A stretch of DNA of 33,118 bases from Chloroflexota bacterium (GCA_021787395.1 JAJYLZ010000037.1:1-33118), one strand, 5' to 3'. Positions 8,280 to 16,285 are shown, numbered from the stretch's first letter. The notes: generated by a model not told the origin, from the letters alone. Made by a program: numbers and translations.

Positions 8280-9440
8280 ATGAACGACGGTCGATTCCGC
8301 ACCCCCAGCCCGGAGATCCGGCGCACCTCCACGGTCCTGTTCGACAGCATCGCCCAGCTGCGCGAGACGCTGGCGGCATCGCGGTCGGGCGATCGCCGCT
8401 ACTCGAGCTACGGCACGCACGGGACGCCCACGACCGCCGAGCTGGAAACGCTCCTGCTGGAGGGCGAGGGCGGCGCGGGCGTCGAGCTGGCCTCGAGCGG
8501 CCTGGGCGCCATCGTGACGGCGATGCTGGCGGTCGTCCGCGCCGGCGACCACCTGCTGGTCACCGATTCCGCCTACGGGCCAGCCCGCGACTTCAGCAGC
8601 GGGCTGCTGGCCGGCCTCGGCGTGGACGTGGAGTTCTACGACCCCCTCGCCGGCGAGTCGATCGGCTCGCTCATCCGCCCCAACACCCGGCTGATCTGGA
8701 TGGAGAGCCCCGGCACGCACACCTTCGAGGTGCAGGACGTGCCCGCGATCGTCGCCGCCGCCCGGGCGGCCCGCCACCGCGTGGTCACGGCCGTCGACAA
8801 CACCTGGGGGTCGCCCGGGCTGTTCCGGCCCTTCGACCACGGCGTGGACCTCTCGGTCGTGGCGCTGACCAAGTACTGGAGCGGCCACGGCGACGTGCTG
8901 ATGGGCGGCACGTTCGCCGATGCGGAGCTGCTGCCCGCGGTCCGCGAGGCCGCCCGCCTGACCGGCACGGCCGTCAGCGGCGAGGACGCGTTCCTGGTGA
9001 TCCGGGGGGCCCGGACCGCAGGCTTGCGGATCCGCGAGCAGGGGGCAGCGGCGCTCGAGCTGGCGGGGCGCCTGGCAGCCCATCCTCGGGTGGCCCGCGT
9101 GCTGCACCCAGCCCTCCCGGGGGACCCGGGCCATGCCGTGTGGGAGCGCGACTTCCGCGGGGCCTCCGGGCTGTTCTCGTTCGAGCTCCGGCGTCCCGAC
9201 GGCTCGCCCGCCGACCAGGATGACGCCGACGAGTTCACCGATCGCCTCGTCGGGCGCGGCCGCTTCGGGCTCGGCTACTCCTGGGGCGGCTACGAGAGCC
9301 TGGTCATGCCGGCCCGCTGGTCCGGCCTCACGCGCGCGGTCCGGCCGTGGGCCGGCGGCCCGCTCCTGCGCCTGTCCGTCGGGCTGGAGCCGGTGGAGCT
9401 GCTGTGGGCCGACCTCGAGGCGGCCCTCGACGAGGGCTGA
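8280..9440 (+). CDS. PLP-dependent cystathionine lyase-like enzyme (Cys/Met metabolism)
   Basis: 386 residues. It belongs to the Cys/Met metabolism PLP family (fold type I). The Schiff-base lysine is Lys198 in LTKYWSGHGDVLMGG, Asp173 in VDNTWGSPG contacts the cofactor ring nitrogen, and SSGLGAI near residue 72 is the phosphate-binding turn. The TKYWSGHGD version of the lysine motif and the GYSWGGYESLVM segment near the C-terminus favour cystathionine beta-lyase-like members, which release homocysteine from cystathionine, over cystathionine gamma-synthases. The ATG at 8280 has no strong Shine-Dalgarno. It stands alone between the gltA terminator and the convergent sugar operon. The exact substrate (beta-lyase, gamma-lyase or methionine gamma-lyase) cannot be settled here. 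Confidence 0.88.
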   Translation: MNDGRFRTPSPEIRRTSTVLFDSIAQLRETLAASRSGDRRYSSYGTHGTPTTAELETLLLEGEGGAGVELASSGLGAIVTAMLAVVRAGDHLLVTDSAYGPARDFSSGLLAGLGVDVEFYDPLAGESIGSLIRPNTRLIWMESPGTHTFEVQDVPAIVAAARAARHRVVTAVDNTWGSPGLFRPFDHGVDLSVVALTKYWSGHGDVLMGGTFADAELLPAVREAARLTGTAVSGEDAFLVIRGARTAGLRIREQGAAALELAGRLAAHPRVARVLHPALPGDPGHAVWERDFRGASGLFSFELRRPDGSPADQDDADEFTDRLVGRGRFGLGYSWGGYESLVMPARWSGLTRAVRPWAGGPLLRLSVGLEPVELLWADLEAALDEG

Positions 9441-9478
9441 CCGGGAGGGCGGGCAGGAGCCGCGGCGCGGATCCCCCG

Positions 9479-9979
9479 CTACTCCCCGATCACCGTGAAC
9501 CGCGCGGTGCGGTCCCGCTGGCGCATGCCGTCGAAGTCCGCGAAGTAGATCCTCCCGAACTCGCCCAGCTCCAGCCTGCCGTCGATGACGGGGATCGTCT
9601 GCGAGCGGCCGAGGAGCACGGAGCGCAGGTGGGCGTCCGTGTTGAGGCTCCACCAGCCCTCCTCGCCGAGCGTCCCGGTGGCGTACTCCAGGTGCTTCGG
9701 GCCCGGGTGGAGGTACTGCCCCTCATGGCGGCAGGTGGGCACCAGCGAGGTCAGGTAGTTCACCATGTCCTGGAGGAGGAACTCGACGCCGTCGAGCGTC
9801 TGGTCCATGGACTCCTCCTGGATGAGCACCGCGCAGGTGGTGTGCTGGGAGTAGACGGTCAGGATCCCGTTCCGGACGCCGGAGGCGGTGACCGCGTCGC
9901 GGGCGGCCCCGGTGATGTCCTCGAAGCCGGGCTTGTGGAGCGGGAAGTGCAGCGCCGTGGCCGCATGGTGAACGGTCAT
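9479..9979 (-). CDS. YjbQ/UPF0047 family protein
   Basis: 166 residues. The ATG at 9979 is chosen over longer in-frame starts because the family begins there (MTVHHAATALHFPLHKPG) and a GGAAAGGA Shine-Dalgarno lies about 9 bases upstream. Family hallmarks are YSQHTTCAVLIQEE (about 45-58), the HEGQYLHPGPKHLEYATGTLG-type region with clustered histidines, and the closing IYFADFDGMRQR. The fold is a small trimeric barrel with a metal-binding histidine site; E. coli YjbQ has been reported to have a weak thiamine-phosphate synthase activity, but the physiological role is unsettled. It is the last gene of the leftward sugar operon, 19 bases after the triosephosphate isomerase-like gene, which suggests a role with phosphorylated or aldehyde intermediates there; that part is inference. 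Confidence 0.9.
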   Translation of the reverse strand: MTVHHAATALHFPLHKPGFEDITGAARDAVTASGVRNGILTVYSQHTTCAVLIQEESMDQTLDGVEFLLQDMVNYLTSLVPTCRHEGQYLHPGPKHLEYATGTLGEEGWWSLNTDAHLRSVLLGRSQTIPVIDGRLELGEFGRIYFADFDGMRQRDRTARFTVIGE

Positions 9980-9998
9980 CGCGGTAGGTCCTTTCCGG

Positions 9999-10703
9999 TC
10001 AGCGGGTGTCGGCCCAGGCGCGCGCCTCGGCCTCGAGCATCGCCCGCATGGCGCCGACGGGATCGGCGGCCCGCAGGATCCCGGACGAGGACCCCGTGCC
10101 GTCGAGCCCAAGACGGATCATCCGGTCCACGTCGTCCGGCCCGTTCACGCCGGCCCCGGACATGACCAGGACCGCCGGGTCCACGGCCTTGACCGCGGCC
10201 ACGGTGCGGGCGACGAAGTCGGCCATCACGTTGCCGGCCGAGACGCCGGTGGCGATGAGCTCCGGCGGCTCGGCCAGGACGATGTCCGGACCGAGGTGGG
10301 CGAGCGCCGCCGCTTCGGCCGGCGAGTCCGCGAACACCAGCGTGAACAGGCCGACGGCCTGCGCCCGGGCGATCGCCCGGGCGACCGCCCCCACGGACAT
10401 CGGCTTCTCGGAGTGGTTGAGCAGCGTGCCGGCGGCGCCGGCGTCGCGCAGCGCCTCCGCCAGCACCGCGCCGACGCCCCGGCCAGGCTCCACGGGGTCC
10501 ATGTGCTGGGCGAACACCAGGATCCTGCTGGTCGCCGCGGCCACGGGGCGGATGTCGACGGCTTGGGGGTTGTAGACGATCGACACCCCGAGCCGCTCGG
10601 CCAGTCGGTCCGCCTCCACGGCCAGCCGAACGGCCTCGGCTCCCCAGCAGTACCCCTTCAGGCCGATCTCGAACACCGGCGGCCGGATCCTGGCGCGGTC
10701 CAT
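9999..10703 (-). CDS. Triosephosphate isomerase-like protein, archaeal type
   Basis: 234 residues, the short archaeal-type length. Motifs match archaeal triosephosphate isomerase: VYNPQAVDIR (about 43-52), FAQHMDPVEPGRGVG, LLNHSEKP with catalytic His97, and AEPPELIATG with catalytic Glu145 and the flexible loop, then the GAGV phosphate-binding stretch. Lys16 of the N-terminal NxK motif is kept, but the conserved Asn is Gly14 (GLK). The standard enzyme interconverts dihydroxyacetone phosphate and glyceraldehyde 3-phosphate. Position right after the isomerase gene (9-base gap) and in an operon with an aldolase suggests it processes the aldolase product. Paralogues of this family also act on tetrulose phosphates in polyol pathways, so the altered active site leaves the substrate open. 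Confidence 0.87.
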   Translation of the reverse strand: MDRARIRPPVFEIGLKGYCWGAEAVRLAVEADRLAERLGVSIVYNPQAVDIRPVAAATSRILVFAQHMDPVEPGRGVGAVLAEALRDAGAAGTLLNHSEKPMSVGAVARAIARAQAVGLFTLVFADSPAEAAALAHLGPDIVLAEPPELIATGVSAGNVMADFVARTVAAVKAVDPAVLVMSGAGVNGPDDVDRMIRLGLDGTGSSSGILRAADPVGAMRAMLEAEARAWADTR

Positions 10704-10712
10704 CGCGGCGGC

Positions 10713-12101
10713 TCAGACCACCACGGCCTCGATGCCCAGCATGTCGGCGAGGTGCATCAGCTGGGGCGTCCAGCTGCCGTACGCCGCACCCTGGTGGTGG
10801 GTCGCGCCCGCCCGGAGCCAGCCGTCGCACCAGTCGGCGATCGAGAGGGTGTCGTGGCGGAACAGCGTCTGCGGCGCGCTGATCTCGCGCGGCGGGAACG
10901 GCAGCAGCTCCCCCTCGCTGATCACGAACCGCCACTGGTTGAGGCCCGTGGTCACCAGGGCCAGGTTGGTGATGTGGCCCGGCTTGTAGGCGAACTCGAA
11001 GCCCGCGCCGAAGCCGTGCACGCCGTGGTAGTAGATGGAGTGCTTGACCTTGACCTCGCCCGGCGTGCCCATCGCGGGATTGCCATGGCCGTCGTGGCTG
11101 AACATCACGGCGTCCTGGTCGTAGTCGATGACGTAGTTCTCGAGCGTGGTCGCGGTGCCGGCAAGCTCCTGGAGGATCACCTGGGCGACCGCGGTGTTGA
11201 CGTCGCCCTCGGGGGCCGCCGGGATGCCGATCTCGCACAGGCGCCCGGTGCCGTAGGAGGGGATCACGCCCACCCGCGGGTCGGACAGCCAGACCTGGTC
11301 GAAGGCGCAGAACGCGTCGAACTTGTTCTCCCTGACCAGCTGCTCGAGCGCGACGGCCAGGCGCACGGACCGCTCGAAGACCGCGGGGTCCATGTCCACC
11401 GTGTACTTGGCGCGCTCCTCGGCCATGACCCGGTCCACCAGGTCCTGCGACAGCTCGCCCGCGCGGACGGCGACCTTCTCGGGCTCGAGCGGCCAGTAGA
11501 CGGGGCCCAGCGTCTCGCGCATCGAGAGGCCGTCGAACATGAGGTCCGTCATGCCCTCGAAGTTGTGGCCCACGAGCGCCACCCGCGTCTCGCGCAGCTT
11601 GCGGCGGACGGCGGCCGCCTGGACCACCTCCTGGACCCTGCGGCGGCCATCGGGGTCGTCGAACAGCGAGGTCACCAGGGCGTAGTCGCGGCCGGTTCGG
11701 AGCAGGACCGCGGTCAGCTCGGGCATGCCCGCCATCCCCGAGTTGAGCATCACGACGTCGAAGCCGTCCTGCTCCCCCAGGCGGCGGATCTTCTGCGCGT
11801 TCCAGACCAGGACGGGCGCCGTGGTGTCGATGATCAGCCGGGCCGGGACCAGGCCCTTCGTGTAGGCCAGCTCCATCATCACGATGAGGTCCACGTCCGC
11901 GGCGTTGAAGGCCCTGGCCGCGGCTGCCGCCTGCCACTCCTCCTCGACCAGACCGGCATGGACCACCTCGCCCCACTGGGCGAACGTGTCGGCGATCTCC
12001 CGGGCCGCCGCCGTCGCGGCCTCGCGCATGTGGCCGGTCTTGTTGTAGTCGTCCTCGAGCAGCGCCATGACGCAGACGCCGATCTTCGCCTTCACCGCCA
12101 C
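10713..12101 (-). CDS. L-arabinose isomerase-like sugar isomerase
   Basis: 462 residues from a GTG at 12101, which is preceded by GGAGG with a 7-base spacer; the much longer same-frame extension through the kinase gene is not coding. It has the AraA/FucI-type fold. By motif comparison with E. coli AraA, the metal and catalytic residues appear conserved: Glu298 (APEGDVNTA), Glu321 (LENYVIDY), His336 (FSHDGHG) and a histidine of the ATHHQG motif (435-436). Such enzymes interconvert an aldose and a ketose with a divalent metal. It belongs to the broad arabinose/fucose isomerase superfamily rather than to AraA proper, so the sugar is unknown. It sits between the FGGY kinase and the triosephosphate isomerase-like gene, as the first catabolic step after uptake. 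Confidence 0.87.
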   Translation of the reverse strand: MAVKAKIGVCVMALLEDDYNKTGHMREAATAAAREIADTFAQWGEVVHAGLVEEEWQAAAAARAFNAADVDLIVMMELAYTKGLVPARLIIDTTAPVLVWNAQKIRRLGEQDGFDVVMLNSGMAGMPELTAVLLRTGRDYALVTSLFDDPDGRRRVQEVVQAAAVRRKLRETRVALVGHNFEGMTDLMFDGLSMRETLGPVYWPLEPEKVAVRAGELSQDLVDRVMAEERAKYTVDMDPAVFERSVRLAVALEQLVRENKFDAFCAFDQVWLSDPRVGVIPSYGTGRLCEIGIPAAPEGDVNTAVAQVILQELAGTATTLENYVIDYDQDAVMFSHDGHGNPAMGTPGEVKVKHSIYYHGVHGFGAGFEFAYKPGHITNLALVTTGLNQWRFVISEGELLPFPPREISAPQTLFRHDTLSIADWCDGWLRAGATHHQGAAYGSWTPQLMHLADMLGIEAVVV

Positions 12102-12157
12102 TTCTGGGCCTCCGTGTCTTCTCGTCCTGTCTCGTCGTCGGGTTGGATGGTCATCGT

Positions 12158-13687
12158 TCAGGTGCTCGCGACGGGGCGCTCGAACTCGGGCCGGAGCGCC
12201 TCGAACAACCGCTGGTACCGGCCGTAGGCCGCGTCGTAGACGCCGCGAAGGGCGGGGTTCGGCTCGAAACGCCCCCTGGGGGCGACCAGAGCGGCCCGAG
12301 CGGCGCCGAGGTCGGGATAGACGCCGACCGCCACGCCGGCGGTCATCGCGTCGCCGCGCACGGCGGCGTCCTCGCCCTCGAGGGTCACGACCGGGAGTCC
12401 GCACACGTCCGCCTTGATCTGGTTCCACAGCGCGCTGCGGGCCCCGCCGCCGTGGGACCGGATCTCGTCGGCCGTCGCCCCGGCGCGGCCCAGCAGCTCT
12501 ACGTTGCGGCGCAGCATGAACGCCACGGCCTCGAGCACCGCCCGGACGAAGTGGCTGCGCGTGTGCGCGAGGGTGATGCCGATGAAGGCGCCGCGCGCCG
12601 AGGGGACGTACTCCGGGCTGAACGCGCCCGCGAGGTGGGGCAGCATGGTCAGTCCATCGCAGCCGGGCGGGGCGTCCTCCGCCTGGGCGGTCAGCACGTC
12701 GTAGGCCGGGCCCCCGTCTCGGCGGGCCCGGTCCACCTCCGGGCCGCCCAGCGCGTCCCGGAACCAGGTGAGCGCCATGCCCCCGGTCGGGCACACTGGG
12801 CAGTAGAGGTACTGCCCCGGGGCTGAGTGGATGTAGACCGGGGTCTGCCGGGAGGGATCGCCCCCGTGCCGGGCCACGGCGGCCTGCACCGTCAGCGCGC
12901 CCCCCGTGCTCTCCGACACGACCCCGCTGCCGGTGTTCCCCACCCCGACCGCTCCGGCTCCCTGGTCCATCCCGCCGGCCACGACGGGAAGCCCTGCGTA
13001 GAGGCCCATCGCCTCGGCGGCCCCGGCTGCGAGGCCGCCCACGACGGACGCCGGCGCCGCGATCTCGGCAAGCCGGTCCGGATCGATGCCCACGGCGTCG
13101 AGCGCCTCGGTCCACCAGGCACCCCGCACGATGTCGAACAGCATCGACGTGCACTGGATGCCGCCCTCGGTCACGAAGCGACCGGTCAGCCGATGGAGGA
13201 TGAAGTCCTCCACCAGGAGGAACTTGGCGGCGGCCCCGAAGACGTCGGGTCGATGCCGGCGCCACCACAGCAGCTTGGCCGCCGGCCAGGTGGGGTTGAC
13301 GTCGGGGACGCCGGTCCGGTCGTAGACCACGGCGCCGGGGAGCCGGTCCGCCAACTCGCGGGCCTCCGTGACCGCCCGGTTGTCCAGCCAGACGAGCGCC
13401 GGTGCCAGCGGCCGGCCCGCCGAGTCGACTGCCACCACGGTCTCGCCCTGGGACGAGACGGCCATCGCGGCGACGTCTCGAGGGTCCACACCGGGCGCGG
13501 CCAGGACACCGCGCACCGCGGCGACCGACGACGACCACCAGACCTCCGCATCGATCTCCACGTGGTCCGGGGCCGGGTGCGCGAGGCGGTACTCCCGACC
13601 GTCGGCGGCCAGTTGCCGCCCCGCGGCGTCGAACAGCCCGGCCTTGACCGAGGTCGTGCCGATGTCGAGCCCCAGCAGGAGGGTCAC
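12158..13687 (-). CDS. FGGY-family carbohydrate kinase
   Basis: 509 residues, GTG start, typical length for xylulokinase/rhamnulokinase-like kinases. The N-terminal phosphate-binding GLDIGTTSVKAGLFD (about 6-20), the MDQGAGAVGVGNTG region (about 246-260, with the likely catalytic Asp) and the C-terminal GGGARSALWNQIKAD ATP-binding signature are all present. Family members phosphorylate a ketose or polyol in the cytoplasm. In this operon the likely substrate is the ketose made by the neighbouring isomerase, giving a ketose 1-phosphate for the aldolase. The gene starts 12 bases after the aldolase stop. The specific sugar cannot be read from the sequence; xylulose, rhamnulose, fuculose and AI-2-like substrates all occur in this family. 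Confidence 0.92.
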   Translation of the reverse strand: MTLLLGLDIGTTSVKAGLFDAAGRQLAADGREYRLAHPAPDHVEIDAEVWWSSSVAAVRGVLAAPGVDPRDVAAMAVSSQGETVVAVDSAGRPLAPALVWLDNRAVTEARELADRLPGAVVYDRTGVPDVNPTWPAAKLLWWRRHRPDVFGAAAKFLLVEDFILHRLTGRFVTEGGIQCTSMLFDIVRGAWWTEALDAVGIDPDRLAEIAAPASVVGGLAAGAAEAMGLYAGLPVVAGGMDQGAGAVGVGNTGSGVVSESTGGALTVQAAVARHGGDPSRQTPVYIHSAPGQYLYCPVCPTGGMALTWFRDALGGPEVDRARRDGGPAYDVLTAQAEDAPPGCDGLTMLPHLAGAFSPEYVPSARGAFIGITLAHTRSHFVRAVLEAVAFMLRRNVELLGRAGATADEIRSHGGGARSALWNQIKADVCGLPVVTLEGEDAAVRGDAMTAGVAVGVYPDLGAARAALVAPRGRFEPNPALRGVYDAAYGRYQRLFEALRPEFERPVAST

Positions 13688-13699
13688 AGGACCCGGCGC

Positions 13700-14515
13700 C
13701 TAGGCCAGCCCATGCGCGGCCGCGGCCGCGCCGGCGTCGGCGCCTGCCTTGACCACCTCGCGCAGCGCTGCCATGAAACGGGCGGGGTCCTTCGCGCCAA
13801 CCAGGTTGCGGCCGAAGACCACGCCCCGGGCGCCGTCTCTGACCGCGGTCGCGGCCAACTCGAGGGCGTCCACCTCGTGGGGCAGCTTCTTGGCGCCTAG
13901 CGCCAGCACCGGCACGGGCGTGGACCGGCAGACCTCGCTGAACCGCTCGCCGGTGTGGAACGTCTTCACCAGATCCACGCCCAGCTCCGCGACGACGCGG
14001 CAGCCGATGGAGATGACCTCGTGGCGCTCCTCGGGGGTCACGTCCTCGTGCCCGGCCGGGTAGACCTCACCGATGATCGGGACGCCGGCGGACCTCGCCT
14101 CGTCCACGCACCGGGCCACCATCTCCACGTTCTCGGCGTCGACGGCCTCCGAGCCGGTCTTGATGCTCATCCCCACGAGCACGATGTCGGCCCCGAGAGC
14201 CACCGCCCCGGCGGCCGAGATCATCGGCACGCTGCGGCTCTCCCGGTAGCCCCACTGGGTCGCGTACTGGGTGCCCCAGTTGAGGCGGACGATCATGGCC
14301 GGGGCTCCGCGGCGGCTGAACGCCGGCGCGAGGTGCGGCGCCATGCCGGGACTCAGCAGGATCGCGTCGGCGCCCGTCAGGTTGCCGATGACGGCCGAAA
14401 GGTCCTCGAATCCCGGGCGCGGCCCGTTGTACAGACCGTGGTCGATGGCGGCGATGATCGCATTCGATCCCCCGTCGAACAGCCGCGCCAGCCGGATGTC
14501 GCCACCAGAACCCAC
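13700..14515 (-). CDS. DhnA/LacD-type class I aldolase
   Basis: 271 residues from a GTG at 14515. This start has a GGAGG eight bases upstream (14524-14528), and a good promoter whose -10 box is at 14600-14605 makes the longer in-frame GTG at 14599 very unlikely. The protein is a (beta/alpha)8 class I aldolase of the DhnA/FbaB/LsrF group: AAIDHGLYNGP near residue 23, LNWGTQYATQ, and the Schiff-base Lys184 in DLVKTFHTGERF, followed by a GAKK phosphate-site turn. These enzymes cleave ketose phosphates to dihydroxyacetone phosphate and an aldehyde; LsrF-type members instead act on phosphorylated AI-2 breakdown products. With an isomerase, an FGGY kinase and a triosephosphate isomerase in the same operon, aldol cleavage is the better reading. 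First gene of the leftward operon. Confidence 0.88.
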   Translation of the reverse strand: MGSGGDIRLARLFDGGSNAIIAAIDHGLYNGPRPGFEDLSAVIGNLTGADAILLSPGMAPHLAPAFSRRGAPAMIVRLNWGTQYATQWGYRESRSVPMISAAGAVALGADIVLVGMSIKTGSEAVDAENVEMVARCVDEARSAGVPIIGEVYPAGHEDVTPEERHEVISIGCRVVAELGVDLVKTFHTGERFSEVCRSTPVPVLALGAKKLPHEVDALELAATAVRDGARGVVFGRNLVGAKDPARFMAALREVVKAGADAGAAAAAHGLA

Positions 14516-14599
14516 CGGGATCGCCTCCAGCCCCTGAGTGCCCGGCGACCGTGCCGGCCCGCCCGATGGCACCGATTCTGTGTTCGGTTTGATGCACAC

Positions 14600-14627
14600 A
14601 TGCTATGCGGAGGGTGTCGAGTGTCAA
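14600..14627 (-). promoter_or_regulatory. Promoter of the leftward sugar-catabolic operon
   Basis: On the minus strand TTGACA (14627-14622), a perfect -35 hexamer, is followed after 16 bases by TAGCAT (14605-14600), four of six matches to the -10 consensus. It lies in the A+T-richer part of the divergent region and points at the aldolase. The expected transcription start is near 14593. Confidence 0.6.
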
Positions 14628-14668
14628 GCGATTCCGGCGCCTGCCACGGTCGATACATGCATGAGTTG

Positions 14669-14724
14669 TGCGCAGTATCGCCCGAATGGTGCAGAAAGTG
14701 TATTGCGACTTGCGCAGTGATCGG
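14669..14724 (+). repeat. Direct repeat TGCGCAGT, possible operator pair
   Basis: TGCGCAGT occurs at 14669-14676 and 14711-14718, each followed by ATCG (after one extra G in the second copy), and each contains the palindrome TGCGCA. The copies are 42 bases apart, close to four helical turns. The second lies between the -35 and -10 of the candidate rightward promoter, as a repressor site would. Confidence 0.45.
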
Positions 14725-14732
14725 CGTAGGAT
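14703..14732 (+). promoter_or_regulatory. Candidate promoter of the transport operon
   Basis: TTGCGA (14703-14708) and TAGGAT (14727-14732) each match four of six consensus bases, with an 18-base spacer, 140 bases before the sugar-binding protein start. The orientation and location are right, but the match is only moderate. Confidence 0.4.
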
Positions 14733-14871
14733 CGTGCACGCAGCCGCGCCCAGCGGGGAACGGCCTGCTGACGACCCGCGAGACGGGACGGCCAAGGGCC
14801 AGCGCGCGTTCGGCGGCCCGAGGCACGGAGGATGCCCGCTCCGCGAACTGCGTCGGAAAGGAGACAGGGGC

Positions 14872-16236
14872 TTGAACCGAAGGCTGCTGACGCTCGCGGC
14901 GTCCGCGATGTTGATCGCGACCGCGTGCTCAGGCTCCACATCCACCACGGCGCCGTCCACCGCCGCAACCAGCGCCCCGTCGGAGGCGGCGTCCACGGCC
15001 GCCTCGGCGGCGCCCACCACTGCGGCGCCGGTGACCCTCACCCTGTGGCACAACTACGGCACCGAGGCCAACGCCTCGGTCACCAACGCGCTGGTCAAGG
15101 CCTACATGGCCAAGAACCCCAACGTGACCATCCAGGTCGTCAGCCAGCCGGCGGACAACTACTTCGCCCTGCTGAAGGCCGCGGCGGTCGCCCAGTCCGG
15201 GCCCGACATCATGACGATGTGGACCGGCCTGTTCGCCCTCCAGAACCAGACCTACCTCGAGCCGCTGGACTCGTACATCCCGGCAGACACGCTCAAGTCG
15301 TTCAACGGCATCGACTGGTGCTCCAAGGGCCTGCAGCTCTCGCAGGGCGCCATCTGCGTGCCGCTCGACATGCAGCACTACAACGGTTTCTACAACAAGG
15401 ACCTGTTCGCCAAGGCCGGGATCACCTCGTTCCCGACGAACTGGGCCGACTTCTTCACCGCGCTCCAGAAGCTCAAGGCGTCGGGCGTCATCCCGATCGC
15501 CTACGGCCCGGGCGGCCAGGCGCTGAACGCGGGCTTCTACCCCTACTACGACCTCAGCTACATGATGATGTACCTCTCGGTGGGCGACTGGCAGAAGCTC
15601 TACAGCGGCCAGATCCCGTGGACGGACCCGGCGATCGTCGCGCAGCTGCAGCAGTGGGCCAAGATCAAGTCCGAGGGCTACACGAACACCGACGTGCTCA
15701 ACGGCGACTCGGTGGGCATGTTCGAGGCCGGCAAGGCCGCGATGGTGATGGAGGGCAGCTGGGACTTCCAGGAGTTCTCCCAGAAGCTCGGCAACAGCGT
15801 CGGCGTGTTCATCCCGCCGTTCAACACCCAGCAGGTGAAGGGCGTCGTGGAGTTCCCGGGTGACGGCTTCGGCATCACCAGCTACTCGCAGCACAAGGCC
15901 GCCGCGGCCGCCTTCCTCGCCTGGATGGCCACCCCCGAGGCGCAGCAGATCATCGCCACCGGCGGCCTCATCCCGGTCGTCGCCGGGACGCCCGCCACCA
16001 ACCCGCTGGCCAACGCCATGCTCGACTATGCCGCCAACCAGGGCTACACCCGGTACCCGATGATCGACAACGTCATCCAGCCCGAGGTCCAGGACGTCGC
16101 GACCAAGCTGCTGAACGGCGTGTTCAACGGGACCACCTCGGCGCAGGACGCCACCAAGGCGATGACGGACGCGCTCAACGCCCTGCCGGCCGATCGGCGC
16201 GGCAGCACGTACACGGCTCCGGCCGCCGGCGGCTGA
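14872..16236 (+). CDS. Sugar ABC transporter substrate-binding lipoprotein
   Basis: 454 residues from a TTG at 14872, chosen because AAAGGAG lies 8 bases upstream and the frame then opens directly with a lipoprotein signal peptide (NRRLLTLAASAMLIATACSGS, lipidated Cys about residue 19). A Ser/Thr/Ala-rich tether follows, then a family 1 extracellular solute-binding domain beginning TLTLWHNYGTEAN. The fold and phrases such as LWHNYGT, FYNKDLFAKAGI and MVMEGSWDFQEF are typical of the binding proteins of CUT1-type sugar importers. It captures a sugar outside the membrane and passes it to the two permeases encoded next. It is the first gene of the rightward operon and probably the most strongly expressed, given the hairpin after its stop. 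Ligand unknown. Confidence 0.93.
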   Translation: MNRRLLTLAASAMLIATACSGSTSTTAPSTAATSAPSEAASTAASAAPTTAAPVTLTLWHNYGTEANASVTNALVKAYMAKNPNVTIQVVSQPADNYFALLKAAAVAQSGPDIMTMWTGLFALQNQTYLEPLDSYIPADTLKSFNGIDWCSKGLQLSQGAICVPLDMQHYNGFYNKDLFAKAGITSFPTNWADFFTALQKLKASGVIPIAYGPGGQALNAGFYPYYDLSYMMMYLSVGDWQKLYSGQIPWTDPAIVAQLQQWAKIKSEGYTNTDVLNGDSVGMFEAGKAAMVMEGSWDFQEFSQKLGNSVGVFIPPFNTQQVKGVVEFPGDGFGITSYSQHKAAAAAFLAWMATPEAQQIIATGGLIPVVAGTPATNPLANAMLDYAANQGYTRYPMIDNVIQPEVQDVATKLLNGVFNGTTSAQDATKAMTDALNALPADRRGSTYTAPAAGG

Positions 16237-16249
16237 GTCGAGATCTGCG

Positions 16250-16285
16250 GGGGCCGACGGTGATCCCCCCTTCGCCGTCGGCCCC
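16250..16285 (+). promoter_or_regulatory. Intercistronic hairpin between binding protein and permease
   Basis: GGGGCCGACGG (16250-16260) pairs perfectly with CCGTCGGCCCC (16275-16285), an 11-bp stem with a 14-base loop, starting 13 bases after the binding-protein stop. Hairpins at this point in sugar ABC operons commonly stabilise the binding-protein message or attenuate read-through to the permeases. A GTG at 16260 that would extend the permease lies inside the structure. Confidence 0.6.

Larger units (their letters stand above)
14516..14871. promoter_or_regulatory. Divergent control region of the sugar locus
   Basis: This 356-base non-coding stretch separates the catabolic operon from the transport operon. 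Its middle (about 14570-14735) is clearly richer in A and T than anything nearby. It contains a good leftward promoter, a weaker rightward candidate, the palindrome CATGCATG (14657-14664), and two copies of a TGCGCAGT-ATCG element. The DeoR-type regulator encoded in the transport operon is the natural candidate to bind here. No ORF in it has a ribosome-binding site. Confidence 0.7.

Noticed and set aside
9980-10111. Longer N-terminus for the YjbQ protein (start at 10111)
   Set aside because: The added residues are Pro/Arg-rich, overlap the end of the TIM-like gene, and lie outside the family domain, whereas the ATG at 9979 has a good Shine-Dalgarno.
10713-13538. A 941-codon open frame that would fuse the sugar isomerase to an N-terminal extension
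   Set aside because: The extra 478 residues are an Arg/Gly/Pro-rich out-of-frame reading of the kinase gene on the same strand. The isomerase has its own GTG with GGAGG at 12101.
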